Source: Thelephora terrestris (lineage: Eukaryota > Basidiomycota > Agaricomycetes > Thelephorales > Thelephoraceae). Taken from it: 64,000 nt of DNA. The stretch is taken from NCBI GenBank assembly GCA_015956445.1, contig WIUZ02000008.1:496001-560000 (forward strand). The letters are read 5' to 3'. The notes under the pieces are model-generated. The model ran no database searches. It had not been told where the DNA came from and saw only the letters and a list, made by a program, of their open reading frames with translations. Positions 44,540-54,388 of this stretch are shown in pieces; the stretch's first letter is position 1; each line of letters starts with the position of its first letter. A program made the translations under genes and the position numbers.

Positions 44540-45931
44540 GTTTTTTCACTTAAGATAATCGCTTGAGACAAACACGAACGCTGATTGGCTGCCTGCCACA
44601 AACTCGGCATCCTATTGGCTGATGAGGGGCTTTATCACTCATTGGCTCTCAGCTTTGCTTCAAATCCCGCTTCAGAAACCGCTGCCCGTCTCACCTGAAG
44701 CATTGTCTACTTCTCTTCCTTCTTCCACCCTTTTGTGCAGCCGGGATAGCTTTAGACATGTAGTCTTTTGCTCCAATCTCCTCCCATATATATCACACCC
44801 TATATTTGTTCACGGATTCCTTGGCACGCCATTGTTAAACTTTGCGAGCGTCGTTTCACCTGCGGGTTGACAGTCCTAGGATCCTAACCTCCATCAACAG
44901 TGCCAGGGGCCAAACAATATCAGGAAGATTTTTTTTATTGCCCACCTGTTCTTGGCTAAAATAAAAAAAGAAATATACATTTAACACCTCCTTTGTCAAA
45001 CCGCAGGGCTGGGCACTGTAGGTGTCCAACTCAAACACCCTTCCTTCAGGTTTATTGATGTACCATGGATACAGAACCATTTCTTCTCACCACTGTGTGC
45101 ATGTCTTACCGGTACCGTGAGTTAGTAGTGACCCATGCAACCTCACACAAGTGTCAGATATATTGCACTCAAATGTAGCTCCTCCAAGCAAGCGGCAGCA
45201 AACGGAAGATGGGAGTTTGGCTCAGTTTTACATAGACCCTTGCATCAACCAACTCTTTGATAATTGATTAATTTGGCCGGATCCCACTGCAAGCACAGAT
45301 TTTGGGCTAGTATGGACTACTGCAGATTGAGAATTTGAGATCTGGCCGTGAAGGCATAACAAGGGTTGCCAGTTGCTACTACGCCAGCGTGGCACCAATA
45401 TTGTGTTTTCCCATGCACGTTCGAGATCATTCATAGCCTCACTGTCAAACACATGCGTGCGTGTATCAGCAGGACCCCTGATAATTGGCGGAGAGGTCCG
45501 ACACCGCACTGCAGCAGCGTGGAGGCAACGAAGTTATGCGAGGCCTTTGAAAGGATCCCCCCCCTTTTCGCCCTTTTCTATAACCATAGCGCCAACAAGT
45601 GGCATTGCCCACGACCCCCTTTGCCTTCCCAAGTGCGTGTACTTACGAGGGGGGTTGAAGTTGCCCAAGTCAATGATTTAATGTTTGAGAGGAGCAGTAC
45701 GTGTATTGTCACTCCACACACATAACACAGACCAGATATGTTTATACTCTTGCTGCGGCGTCGAAAGGAGTTTCCCTGACCCCCTGGTGAATCTTCATTA
45801 CTAACTAAGGCGGATGGAAGGAACAATACGCAGGGGATGGTATGATAACAGGGGAGTCCTGTGAGAGATAGCGTGCAATGCGAGAAAGTGAAGTTGAAGA
45901 CGGGAGAAGGGGTGTTGTGGAAGCGGAGGAG
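44540..45931. other. Sequence between two BC elements, no gene recognised
   Basis: Short open stretches (45366-45725 +, 45578-45937 -) lack recognisable features. This is probably host or older element sequence into which BC copy 1 inserted at AGGAG. Confidence 0.4.
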
Positions 45932-46061
45932 TGTCACGAACGCGTGACATAGTAGCCAAGATCACACAAGTAATTCAAGACATTGGTCTTATTCGTAAAA
46001 ATAATAGTACAAAGGCGGCTAATAAAAACTACAAAATCAGACAAGAACAAACGGGTCCACG

Positions 46062-46938
46062 TCACAAGCGCAGTCCTGAGCAAACGGGCAACAATGAGCG
46101 AAGTGGAGGGTTATGCACACTCTGAGGGCAGTATGAGTACACCCGTGTTACCGGATCCTGCCAACACTCCCTACACCCCAACACATCATGATACAAACTA
46201 TCATGCATCTCCCGCTTCACATCCGACAAGGCTGCGCTCACTAAGGCAAACCCATAACGGTCTTGGAGACCCGCCACTTCCACCTTCAACTTCATCCGAA
46301 CCTGACGTGACTTGTCGGAGGGACGACAACGTTGACCAGAACGAGTCATTGGACTCTTGCGGTTCTTCCTCTTCTGGGACCTCTCCACCATCTGGCGAAC
46401 TGGGGCAGGACTCCAGGGAGGGGATGGAGGGAGAGGAACGCCCTGATCCTGGCGGCGGCGAAGGGATGACTGGGGACTTGCAAGGGGGGTCGGTGCAATA
46501 AGCCCCGCGACACTGGTGTCCGAAATATCGGAAGAGAGATGCCTGGAAAGGTCCCCAATGTTCCAAAGCAAAGTGAGAGAAGTCATCATTCAAACTATTC
46601 ATGATGACGTACATGAGGTCCACACGCTTCTCCAGCTTTGCAATCCTATCCTCCCTCTCCCTCTCCATGGCGTCCAACAAAAGGACGGCTCCAGGGTGAC
46701 CAGCTTGAACCCGAGGCCTAGAAAGCCTGGGGTCTTCGTACCCAGCTTGTTCCCAGAACTCGACGGGGGCATTATGGGCGGTGAGGAAGTCGACGGCGAC
46801 TTGGTTGTCGTGGGCGATGTTGGCAGGGGAGTCATACAAATGTTGCTCCACGTCGTAGGGAGTGTCCGTCTCGAAGGACGGAGTAAAGGGGGTGGCGGCA
46901 GCACTGAGCACGGCGTTGTTGGCAACGAAGGTAGACAT
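46062..46938 (-). CDS. B-family protein, copy 1
   Basis: ATG at 46938 reading left: MSTFVANNAVLSAAATPFTP, DTPYDVEQHLYDSPANIAHD, FLTAHNAPVEFWEQAGYEDP, EREDRIAKLEKRVDLMYVIM (short coiled coil), NDDFSHFALEHWGPFQASLF, then a Pro/Ser/Glu-rich linker. After about 46330 the sensible frame switches to SDVKREMHDSLYHDVLGC and CRECWQDPVTRVYSYCP, ending at 46062. An intron of about 50 nt with a GTCACG donor is a possible explanation. The Cys pairs suggest a small metal-binding tail. No known family. The reading may end instead at 46201 if no splice occurs. Confidence 0.5.
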
Positions 46939-47583
46939 AGTAGTAACGGATATTTGAGAGAGGAGGGTAGTACTGGTGATTGTGGGAGGAGAAAAGAGGC
47001 GATGGGAGGAAAAGACCAATAATCTCCTGGATTATATACGGCTGACTCAATAAGAAACCAAAAGGGGGAGACAAAGAATCATTAACCATTCAAAGCCCGA
47101 TTAGGATAAACGAACCCTTAGCCCCAATCGCGATCCCATCAAATCCAGAGAAATCCCCATCGATCAAGAGAAATCCCCAGCATGCTTCTATTACCACCAT
47201 GAAACGGGAGAAATCCCCATCACGCTTCTATTGCTACCATGAAACACGAGAAATCCCCACCAGTCTCCTAAATGACTCATCCGCTATTGTTTCCCTATTC
47301 CATACTCAGTATCGGTTGTCCTAAGTCCCACTTCTCTGACTCATCCATCCTACCCTAAAGTACGCACAGACCATGTTGACCCCTGTTTGGTTCGTTGTAG
47401 AATTATGACTCCTGTAGAGAACTGGGTATATAAGGAAGAGCGTTCGCTCCTTTCTTTTCCCCATTCTCAATCTCTTCTGTACTCCTCTACCCACAATCTG
47501 AATATAAAAAGTAAGCCTGAGGAATTCTCCTCACGTTCTACTCCTTCTAACTCATTCTAAAGCAGGAATTGTCCTGCCAGTGT
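46939..47583. promoter_or_regulatory. Shared divergent promoter with GAGAAATCCCC repeats (BC copy 1)
   Basis: A TATATAA-type box on the minus strand near 47030-47037 faces gene B, and GGTATATAAGG near 47428 faces gene C. Between them four GAGAAATCCCC motifs occur at about 47147-47255, in units that also repeat CATGAAAC and CTTCTATT. A pyrimidine-rich leader and an intron candidate (GTAAGC near 47511 to CAG near 47571) precede the C start. Confidence 0.6.
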
Positions 47584-48207
47584 ATGTTCAGTGCGCCCAA
47601 CCCTTTCCCCTCCACTAGCCCAGTCACTCGCCCCAACATCCCCGACGCCAGGAGATCTATCTGGGAGTATAAACTCATCAGAAGTCTCCAAGTAAACCGT
47701 ACAAACGGTTTATTAACTCATTTCCCTTACTACCGCCCCTTCGCTGCCCTCGACGCAGGAGTCACCACTCCTCCTTTCCTTCTAGGCACCGACCATCAGT
47801 TCCTTTGGAACTCAGACCTCACTGAGAGTGTCCTAGCAACTGTTTATTTCAGTGTTAGCCCTGCCTTTTACTTCCCTTCTCCCAAAGTCCATCTAACCAC
47901 CAACGTCCACACTCACTGCCCTGCTCTCATCGTCCTTTGGTGGGATATCCCGACTGAACTACCTTACTCGATTATAGAATACCTCGTTCACTTCGAACAA
48001 CTCAGCGGTCAAGACTTTGAACCGTTCATTCAGCAGCTAAATCGATTCTGCCAGGACTATAATTCGCCCGTCCATCCTTATCAGACAGAGTCACCACTCT
48101 CGCTTGATATTCCCCCTCCTCTCGTCTCTACACCCGGAACCCCCTTCCGAACTCGACCCGACACTCCACACCCATCCGCTAATCCTCTAGCGCCCCACAA
48201 ACAGTAA
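47584..48207 (+). CDS. C-family protein, copy 1
   Basis: 207 aa from ATG 47584: MFSAPNPFPSTSPVTRPNIP, SIWEYKLIRSLQVNRTNGLL, THFPYYRPFAALDAGVTTPP, FLLGTDHQFLWNSDLTESVL, VYFSVSPAFYFPSPKVHLTT, LIVLWWDIPTELPYSIIEYL and QDFEPFIQQLNRFCQDYNSP, ending NPLAPHKQ. The C-terminal coding sequence runs to within 20 bp of the element tip. No signal peptide, membrane helix or known catalytic motif. The family is not recognised. Intact, and close to copy 2. Confidence 0.7.
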   Translation: MFSAPNPFPSTSPVTRPNIPDARRSIWEYKLIRSLQVNRTNGLLTHFPYYRPFAALDAGVTTPPFLLGTDHQFLWNSDLTESVLATVYFSVSPAFYFPSPKVHLTTNVHTHCPALIVLWWDIPTELPYSIIEYLVHFEQLSGQDFEPFIQQLNRFCQDYNSPVHPYQTESPLSLDIPPPLVSTPGTPFRTRPDTPHPSANPLAPHKQ

Positions 48208-48595
48208 GCAGGCCCACAACCCTGACAAGGAGTGGGGGAAACGCGTTGTCGGACCCCAGGATTATCATTATTTATTTTACGATTTAACGCACAATTTATA
48301 CTCAACAGACTGGTCAATGGATTATTTAAATGATTTAAATATTGTTTAATCCAGATAAGATTAGATAACAGAAATCTAATTATAATCCATTATAGATAAG
48401 ATAAGATAAGATAAGGACCCTGAAGATTAGATCAAGAGATCAGATAGCCATGGAAAACCATGGAATATCATGGAATCTCCCAGAACATGCTGGAACATGC
48501 TTGTCAGGGTTGTGGGCCTGCTTACTGTTTGTGGGACACTAGAGGATTAGCAGATGGGTGAGGGGTGTCGGGTCGAGTTTTAACAGGAGTTCCGG

Positions 48596-49886
48596 TGACC
48601 TGCCTCCGTTTCGCTGGCCGTCCGACTCGTACTATACCCCTAGCAACTCCAGCACCCTCCCCAGCTATCCACCCATACGTCGCGACATAGCACGAAGCCC
48701 CCTCCTCCGACACGACCCCTTGTCGACCATCGCCAGTCTCCCGATCGTCTCACGACCTCCCGCTCCTCTTGACTTCGACAAAATCCTCTAAGACCACGCT
48801 CCGAGTCCGGCCTCCCCGATCCCACGTGCCACCCGATCACTTCCGTTCTCCCACCTGACTTGACTCGCCTCGCCCCCCTTGTTCGTCATTGTTTGGATTC
48901 CCCCGCATCGGTCCGCCGTCCCAACTCCGGAATACGTGCCCCCCGCCCTCTTGTTGCATGTCGTCGCCGTCTCGACTGTCTCGCCATGTTCCCCGCCTCC
49001 CGCCTGTTCCACTCCGATCCCGCCTTGACTTCTCGGTTCGATCCTTCATTTCATTGTCCCGTAGTTTCCCACGATGCCTTCATTCCTCCCCCCACTCCTC
49101 CCGCCAGCTTGTTCGTCCTTCGCGCATTCTTGTTCTCCCCTCTGTTCCGCTCTTCGTTTTTGTATGACCTCCCTACGCCCTTCACGAACTTCACGATTCC
49201 CGCTCTCTCGCAATGTTTGCCTTGTTATGTTTTGTTCTCCCCTCTTCATGTTCTACCTCCAACCACTCTCTCTACCTACTATATAAGTGTCAGTAGACAG
49301 TCCTGGTTCGAATAACGAAGTGCAGTTCCCCCTTTCCCTCTGAAGTTCAACTCAGCCTTGCACTGTCTAAAGCCTCCAACACTCTTCGTTCCTCGCGACC
49401 AAGTTCTCTTTGAGCGCAGTGCTCGAAGAACCCTCTAGCTTTTCTCTTTCCTAGTCTCGACTTCTCTCGACGTGAAGCGCAGTGCTTCTCGACCTTCTCT
49501 ACTCGTCTCGCGAGCGCAGTGCTCTACCCCAGTCTTGAGCGCAGTGCTCAGCTCTTAGCTCTTCGTGGCGAACGCAGTGTTCACCACTTCTACTAGTTTC
49601 TTCTCGTCTCAGGTATTCTCTCGTTCTCTCGTCTCGCGCTGATAGCTTCTTTCTTAGCCACCTATCCCGCCGCGACCCTCTTCGTCGCGACGCTTGTCTA
49701 TTGAGACTCTACTCTATCGCCACCACTTCCTATTCCCTCCCTACTTCTCCCTACTTCTCCCTACTTCTCCCTACTTCTCCCTACTTCTCCCTACTTCTCC
49801 CTACTCCTCTCTACCTCTACCTGCTTTACCCTACCGACATCTGCACAACCGGTCACCCACACCCTTCAGCTCCCTCTTCTTGCTAC
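48596..49886. mobile_element. Unclassified ~1.3-kb insertion with TATA box and GCAGT-loop hairpins
   Basis: It splits the C gene of BC copy 3. The host sequence around the site (GTTCCGGGTG in copy 2) appears in altered form on both sides (GTTCCGGTG left, GTTCCCGGGCG right), consistent with a target duplication of up to about 10 bp. The inside has a TATATAAG box near 49280, five hairpin motifs at 49412-49582, pyrimidine-rich sequence, and a CCTACTTCTC tandem repeat at about 49740-49800. No coding domain. It looks like an LTR or other non-coding element. Limits are approximate. Confidence 0.4.
49740..49805. repeat. Tandem 10-mer CCTACTTCTC, about six copies
   Basis: Perfect head-to-tail copies followed by degenerate ones. 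Open frames here are repeat artefacts. Confidence 0.85.
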
Positions 49887-49939
49887 GTGTTCCCGGGCGT
49901 AGAAATGAGAGGAGGAGGGATATCCAGGGAGAGTGGTGA

Positions 49940-50446
49940 CTCTGTTCAATAAGGGTGAACCGCTGAGTGGTAGTCTTGACAGAACTGGTTCAGTTGCTGA
50001 ACAAAAGGCTCGAAGTCTTGGTCGCTAAGACGTTCGAAATTGACGAGATACTCTATAACCGAATAAGGTAATTCAGCTGGTATTTCCCACCAAAGGACGA
50101 TAATGGCAGGGGAGTGGGTGTGGATATTAGTAGTAAGATGCACGCGTGGACTTGGAAAGTAGAAGGCGGGACTTATACTGAAGTAGACAGTCGCTAGGAC
50201 GCTCTCAGTAAGATCCGAGTTCCAAAGGAACTGATGATCTGCTCCTAGGAGGAAAGGGGGAGTGGTGACTCCGGCGTCGAGAGCTGCAAAGGGTCGATAG
50301 TAAGGGAAATGGGTGAGTAAACCGGCAGTTCGGTTTACTTGGAGACTTCTGATAAGTTTATACTCCCAGATAGATCTCCTGGCGTCAGGGACGATCGGAC
50401 GTTGGACTGGACTGGTGGAGGAAAAGGGGTTTGGGGCACTGAACAT
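49940..50446 (-). pseudogene. C-family gene, copy 3 (interrupted)
   Basis: ATG 50446 (MFSAPNPFSSTSPVQRPIVP) through SIWEYKLIRSLQVNRTAGLL to DFEPFVQQLNQFCQDYHSAV HPY, then TGA where copies 1 and 2 have Gln. Beyond it the homologous tail (TESPLSLDIPPP-like) continues until the 1.3-kb insertion, and the last codons lie near 48540-48595. Dead by nonsense and insertion. Confidence 0.65.
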
Positions 50447-50563
50447 ACACTGGCAGGAGAATTCCTGCTAGAATGAGTCAGAAGTAGTAAGGTGTGAGGA
50501 GAATTCCTCAGCTTACTTTGTTTATTCAAGTTACGAGTGGAGGTGTCAGGGTTGTGGGCCTGC

Positions 50564-51187
50564 TTACTGTTTGTGGGGCGCTAGAGGATTAACGTGTGGG
50601 TGTGGAGTGTCGGGTCGGGTTCGGAAGGGGGTTCCGGGTGTAGAAATGAGAGGAGGAGGGATGTCAAGCGAGAGTGGTGACTCCGACTGATAAGGATGGA
50701 CCGGCGAGTGGTAGTCTTGACAGAATTGATTTAACTGTTGCACAAATGGTTCGAAGTCTTGGTCGCTAAGACGTTCGAAGTTGACAAGATACTCTATAAC
50801 CGAATAAGGTAGTTCAGTTGGTATTTCCCACCAAAGAACGATGATAGCAGGGGAGTGAGTATGAACGTTAGTAGTGAGGTGGATGCGTGGATTGGGAAAA
50901 TAAAAGGCCGGACTTATACTGAAGTAGACTGTCGCTAAGACACTCTCAGTGAAGTCAGAGTTCCAAAGGAACTGATGATCGGCACCTAATAGGAAAGGAG
51001 GAGTGACGACTCCGGCGTCGAGAGCTGCAAAGGGTCGATAGTAAGGGAAGTGGGTGAGTAGACCGGTGGTTCGGTTTACTTGGAGACTTCTGATGAGTTT
51101 ATACTCCCAGATAGACCTCCTGGCGTCAGGGATACTGGGTCGCTGAACTGGGCTTGTAGAAGGGAAAGGATTGGGGGTGCTGAACAT
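50564..51187 (-). CDS. C-family protein, copy 2
   Basis: 207 aa, ATG at 51187 reading left: MFSTPNPFPSTSPVQRPSIP, SIWEYKLIRSLQVNRTTGLL, FLLGADHQFLWNSDFTESVL, VYFSISPAFYFPNPRIHLTT, VLWWEIPTELPYSVIEYLVN and SDQDFEPFVQQLNQFCQDYH, ending NPLAPHKQ. Same length as copy 1 and free of stops. Amino-acid differences are mostly conservative (V/I, D/E, S/N). It has the TATATAAGG promoter on the minus strand near 51295. Function unknown. Confidence 0.7.
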   Translation of the reverse strand: MFSTPNPFPSTSPVQRPSIPDARRSIWEYKLIRSLQVNRTTGLLTHFPYYRPFAALDAGVVTPPFLLGADHQFLWNSDFTESVLATVYFSISPAFYFPNPRIHLTTNVHTHSPAIIVLWWEIPTELPYSVIEYLVNFERLSDQDFEPFVQQLNQFCQDYHSPVHPYQSESPLSLDIPPPLISTPGTPFRTRPDTPHPHVNPLAPHKQ

Positions 51188-51461
51188 ACACTGGCAGGAG
51201 AATTCCTCAGCTTACTTTGTTTATTCAGGTTGTGGGTAGAGGAGTACAGAAGAGATTGAGAATGGGGAAAAGAAAGGAGCGAACGCTCTTCCTTATATAC
51301 CCAGTTCTCTACAGGAGTCATAATTCTACAACGAACCAAACAGGGGTCAACATGGTCTGTGCGTACTTTAGGGTAGGATGGATGAGTCAGAAGAGTGGGA
51401 CTTAGGACGACCGATATGGAGTACGGAATAGGGAGACAATAGCGAATGAGTCATTTAGGAG

Positions 51462-51612
51462 ACTAGTGGGGATTTCTCGTGTTTCGTGGTAGCAATAGAA
51501 GTGTGATGGGGATTTCTTCTGATCGATGGGGATTTCTCCCGTTTCATGGTGGTAATAGAAGCATGCTGGGGATTTCTCTTGATCAATGGGGATTTCCCTG
51601 GGTTTGATGGGA
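51462..51612. promoter_or_regulatory. GGGGATTTCTC repeat array in divergent promoter (BC copy 2)
   Basis: Five GGGGATTTCYN-type motifs (GTGGGGATTTCTCGTG, TGGGGATTTCTTCT, TGGGGATTTCTCCC, TGGGGATTTCTCTT, TGGGGATTTCCCTG) lie midway between the TATA boxes of C (minus) and B (plus, GGAGATTATTGG zone). The same array occurs in copies 1, 3 and 4. Confidence 0.6.
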
Positions 51613-51807
51613 TCGCGATTGGGGCTAAGGGTTCGTTTATCCTAATCGGTTTTTGAATGGTCAATGATTCCTTTGTCTTCCTCTTTTGGTTTCTTATTGA
51701 GTTGTCCGTATTTAACTCAGGAGATTATTGGACTTTTCCTTCCATCGCCTCTGTTCTCCTCCCACAATCACCAGTACCACTCTCCTCTCCAAACATCCGT
51801 TACTACT

Positions 51808-52711
51808 ATGTCTGCCTTCGTTGCCAACAACGCCGTGCTCAGTGCTGCCGCCGCCCCCTTTACTCCGTCCTTCGAGACGGATGCTCCCTACGACGTGGAG
51901 CAACACTTATATGACTCCCCTGCCAACATCGCTCACAACAACCAAGTCGCCATCAACTTTCTCACCGCCCACAATGCTCCCGCCGAGTTCTGGGAGCAAG
52001 CTGGGTACGAAGACCCCAGGCTTTCCAGGCCTCAGGTTCAAGCTGGTCACCCTGGAGCCGTCCTTTTGTTGGACACCATGGAGAGGGAGAGGGAGGATAG
52101 GATTGCGAAGCTGGAGAAGCGGGTGGACCTCATGTACGTCATCATGAATAGTTTGAATGATGACTTCTCTCACTTTGCTTTGGAACATTGGGGACCTTTC
52201 CAGGCATCTCTCTTCCGACATTTCGGACATCAATGTCACGGCGCCTACTGCACCGATCCCCCTCCTAAGTCCCCAGTCGTCCCTTCGCCACCGCCAGGAT
52301 CGGGGTGTTCCTCTCCCTCCCTCCCCTCCCTGGAGTCCTGCCCCTGCTCGTCAGATGGTGGAGAGGTCCCTGAAGAAGAAGACACGCAAGAGTCCGATGA
52401 CGCGTTCTGGTCAGTGTTGTCATCCCTCCGACAAGTCACGTCAGGTTCGAATGAAGCTGAAGGTGGAAGTAGCGACTCTTCAGGATCGCTATGGGTTTGC
52501 GTTGGTGAGCGACGCATTGACGGACGTGAGACAGGAGATGCATGAGAGCTTGTTTCATGATGTGTTGGGGTGCAAGGAGTGTTGGCAAGATCCGGTAACT
52601 TGGGTGTACTCTTATTGTCCTCAGAGCGTTCATAACCCTCACCATTTCGCCCATCGTTGCCCGTTTCCTCAGGACTGTCCTTGTGACGTAGACCCGTTCG
52701 TTCTTGTTTAG
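51808..52711 (+). CDS. B-family protein, copy 2
   Basis: ATG 51808: MSAFVANNAVLSAAAAPFTP, DAPYDVEQHLYDSPANIAHN, HNAPAEFWEQAGYEDPRLSR, EREDRIAKLEKRVDLMYVIM, NDDFSHFALEHWGPFQASLF and HQCHGAYCTDPP, then an acidic Ser/Pro linker. The unspliced frame stops at 52545. A second frame carries the conserved tail LTDVRQEMHESLFHDVLGCK, ECWQDP, SYCPQSVHNPHHFAHRC and CPCDVDPFVLV to 52711. A short intron near 52430-52485 would join them. The tail (CxxC, then C-x12-C-x5-C-x-C with several His) suggests metal binding. Best-preserved B copy in the window. Confidence 0.55.
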
Positions 52712-52816
52712 GTTTATAATATCTGTTTGCTGCCTTTGTACTTTTATTACCGCGAATAAGACCAATGTCTTGAATTACTTGTGTGATCTTGGCTACTATG
52801 TCACGCGTTCGTGACA

Positions 52817-53379
52817 GGAGGAGTACAGAAGAGATTGAGAATGGGGAAAAGAAAGAGCGAATGCTCTTCCTTATATACCCGATCCTCTACAGGAGTCATT
52901 ATCTTACAACAAGCCAAACAGGGCCAACATGGTCTGTGCGTAGTTTAGGGCAGGGTAACTGAGTCAGAGAAGCGGGACTTCTAGCGCGACGAATGAATAT
53001 GAAATAAGGGGACAATAACGAATGAGTCATTAGGAGTACAATGGGGATTTCTCACGTTTCATGGTAGTAATAGAAGCGTGGCAGGGATTTCCTATGATCG
53101 GTGGGGATTTCTCCTGTTTCCCGGTAGTAATAGAAGTGTGGCAGGGATTTCTCATGATCGGTGGGGATTTCCCAGGGTTTGATGGGATCGCGATTGGGGT
53201 TGAGGGTTTGTTTTCCCTAATTGGGATTTCAATGAGTGATGGTGTTGTTGTTCTCCCTTTTTGGCTCCTCATTGATTTGGCCGTATATATAATTCAGAGG
53301 GTTGTTGGTCTTTTCCTCCCATCGTCTCTTTTCCCTTCCCACAATCCACTACTCGCCACCTAAAACATCTGCTACTACT
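52817..53379. promoter_or_regulatory. Remaining half of the divergent promoter of BC copy 3
   Basis: It holds the minus-strand C promoter (TATATAAGG on minus near 52873) cut from its gene by BC copy 2, five GGGATTTC-type repeats at about 53042-53175, and the plus-strand TATATATAA box (about 53284) of the following B gene. Confidence 0.55.
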
Positions 53380-54284
53380 ATGTCTGCCTTCGTCGCCAAC
53401 AACGCCGCACTCAACGCCGCCGCCACCCCCTTTACTCCATCCTTTGAGATGGATGCTCCCTACAACGTGGAGCAACATCTATATGACTCCCCTGCCAACA
53501 TTGCCCACGACAACCGGGTTGCCATTGACTTCCTTACCGCTCACAATGCCCCCGCCGAGTTCTGGGAACAGGCTGGGTACGAAGACCCCCGGGTTTCTGG
53601 GCCTCGAGTTCAAGCCGGTCATCCTGGAGCCGTCCTTTTGCTGGACGCCATGGAAAGGGAGAGGGAGGATAGGATTGCGAAACTGGAGAAGCGTGTGGAC
53701 CTCATGTACGTCATCGTGAATAGTCTGAATGATGACTTTTCTCACTTTGCTCTGGAACATTGGGGACCTTTCCAGGCATCTCTCTTCCGATATTTCGGAC
53801 ACCAGTGTCACGGGGCTTATTGCACCGACCCCCCTTGCAAGTCCCCAGTCATCCCTTTGCCGCCGCCAGGATCAGGGCGTTCCTCTCCCTCTATCCCCTC
53901 CTTGGAGTCCTGCCCCAGTTCGCCAGATGGTGGAGAGGTCCCAGAGGAAGAAGAACCGCAAGAATCCGATGACTCGTTCTGGTCAACATTGTCGTCCCTC
54001 CGACAAGTCACGTCAAGTTCGGATGAAGTTGAAAGTGGAGGTGGCGGGTCTCCAAGACCGGTATGGGTTCGCATTAGTGAGCGCAGCCTTGTCGGACGTA
54101 AAGCGAGAGATGCATGAGAGTTTGTATCATGACGTATTGGGGTGTTGAGAGTGCTGGGTTGATCCGGTGACTCAAGTATATTCGTATTGCCCTCAAAGTG
54201 TACATAATCCTCATCACTTTGCTCACCGTTGTCCGTTTGCTCAGGATTGTGCTTGTGACGTGGATCCGTTTGTTCTTGTTTGAG
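53380..54284 (+). pseudogene. B-family gene, copy 3
   Basis: ATG 53380 (MSAFVANNAALNAAATPFTP) with all N-terminal blocks intact. In the tail frame the codon after VLGC is TGA (54146-54148; Lys in copy 2, Arg in copy 1), after which ECWVDPVTQVYSYCPQSVHN and CACDVDPFVLV continue to about 54284. The first frame alone ends at 54117. Truncated tail by nonsense, otherwise well kept. Confidence 0.55.
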
Positions 54285-54388
54285 TCTGTAGTTTTTACTG
54301 GTCGCCTTTGTACTTTTATTACTTTGAATGAGACCAATGTCTTTGATTATCTGTGTGATCTTGGTCACTATGTCACGTGTTCGTGACA

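Larger units (their letters stand above)
45932..48227. mobile_element. BC element copy 1, complete, 2296 bp, TSD AGGAG
   Basis: Starts TGTCACGAACGCGTGACATA (45932) and ends CCCACAACCCTGACA (48227). Flanks are AGGAG at 45927-45931 and 48228-48232. It carries B on minus and C on plus, transcribed outward from a central promoter zone. The outer tips TGTCA/TGACA are inverted. No enzyme domain is recognised, so mobilisation is probably in trans. Confidence 0.8.
50544..52816. mobile_element. BC element copy 2, complete, 2273 bp, TSD GGAGG
   Basis: Left tip TGTCAGGGTTGTGGGCCTGC (50544), right tip GCGTTCGTGACA (52816). Flanks are GGAGG at 50539-50543 and 52817-52821. Inserted in the leader region of gene C of BC copy 3: the sequence on either side continues the copy-3 promoter (GAGTACAGAAGAGATTGAG on the right). 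Carries C on minus and B on plus. Confidence 0.8.
48502..54388. mobile_element. BC element copy 3, TSD ATGCT, interrupted by BC copy 2 and another insertion
   Basis: Left tip TGTCAGGGTTGTGGGCCTGC (48502), right tip TTCGTGACA (54388). Flanks are ATGCT at 48497-48501 and 54389-54393. Gene C is on minus at the left, gene B on plus at the right, opposite in orientation to copy 1. BC copy 2 (50544-52816) sits in its C promoter/leader, and a further about 1.3-kb insertion sits in the C coding end. Confidence 0.75.

Noticed and set aside
47140-47265. GAGAAATCCCC arrays as a CRISPR
   Set aside because: Eukaryotic context, units of irregular spacing with conserved rather than unique spacers, and no cas genes.
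49694-49952. Two ~80-codon frames rich in Ser/Leu/Pro/Tyr
   Set aside because: Produced by the CCTACTTCTC tandem repeat.
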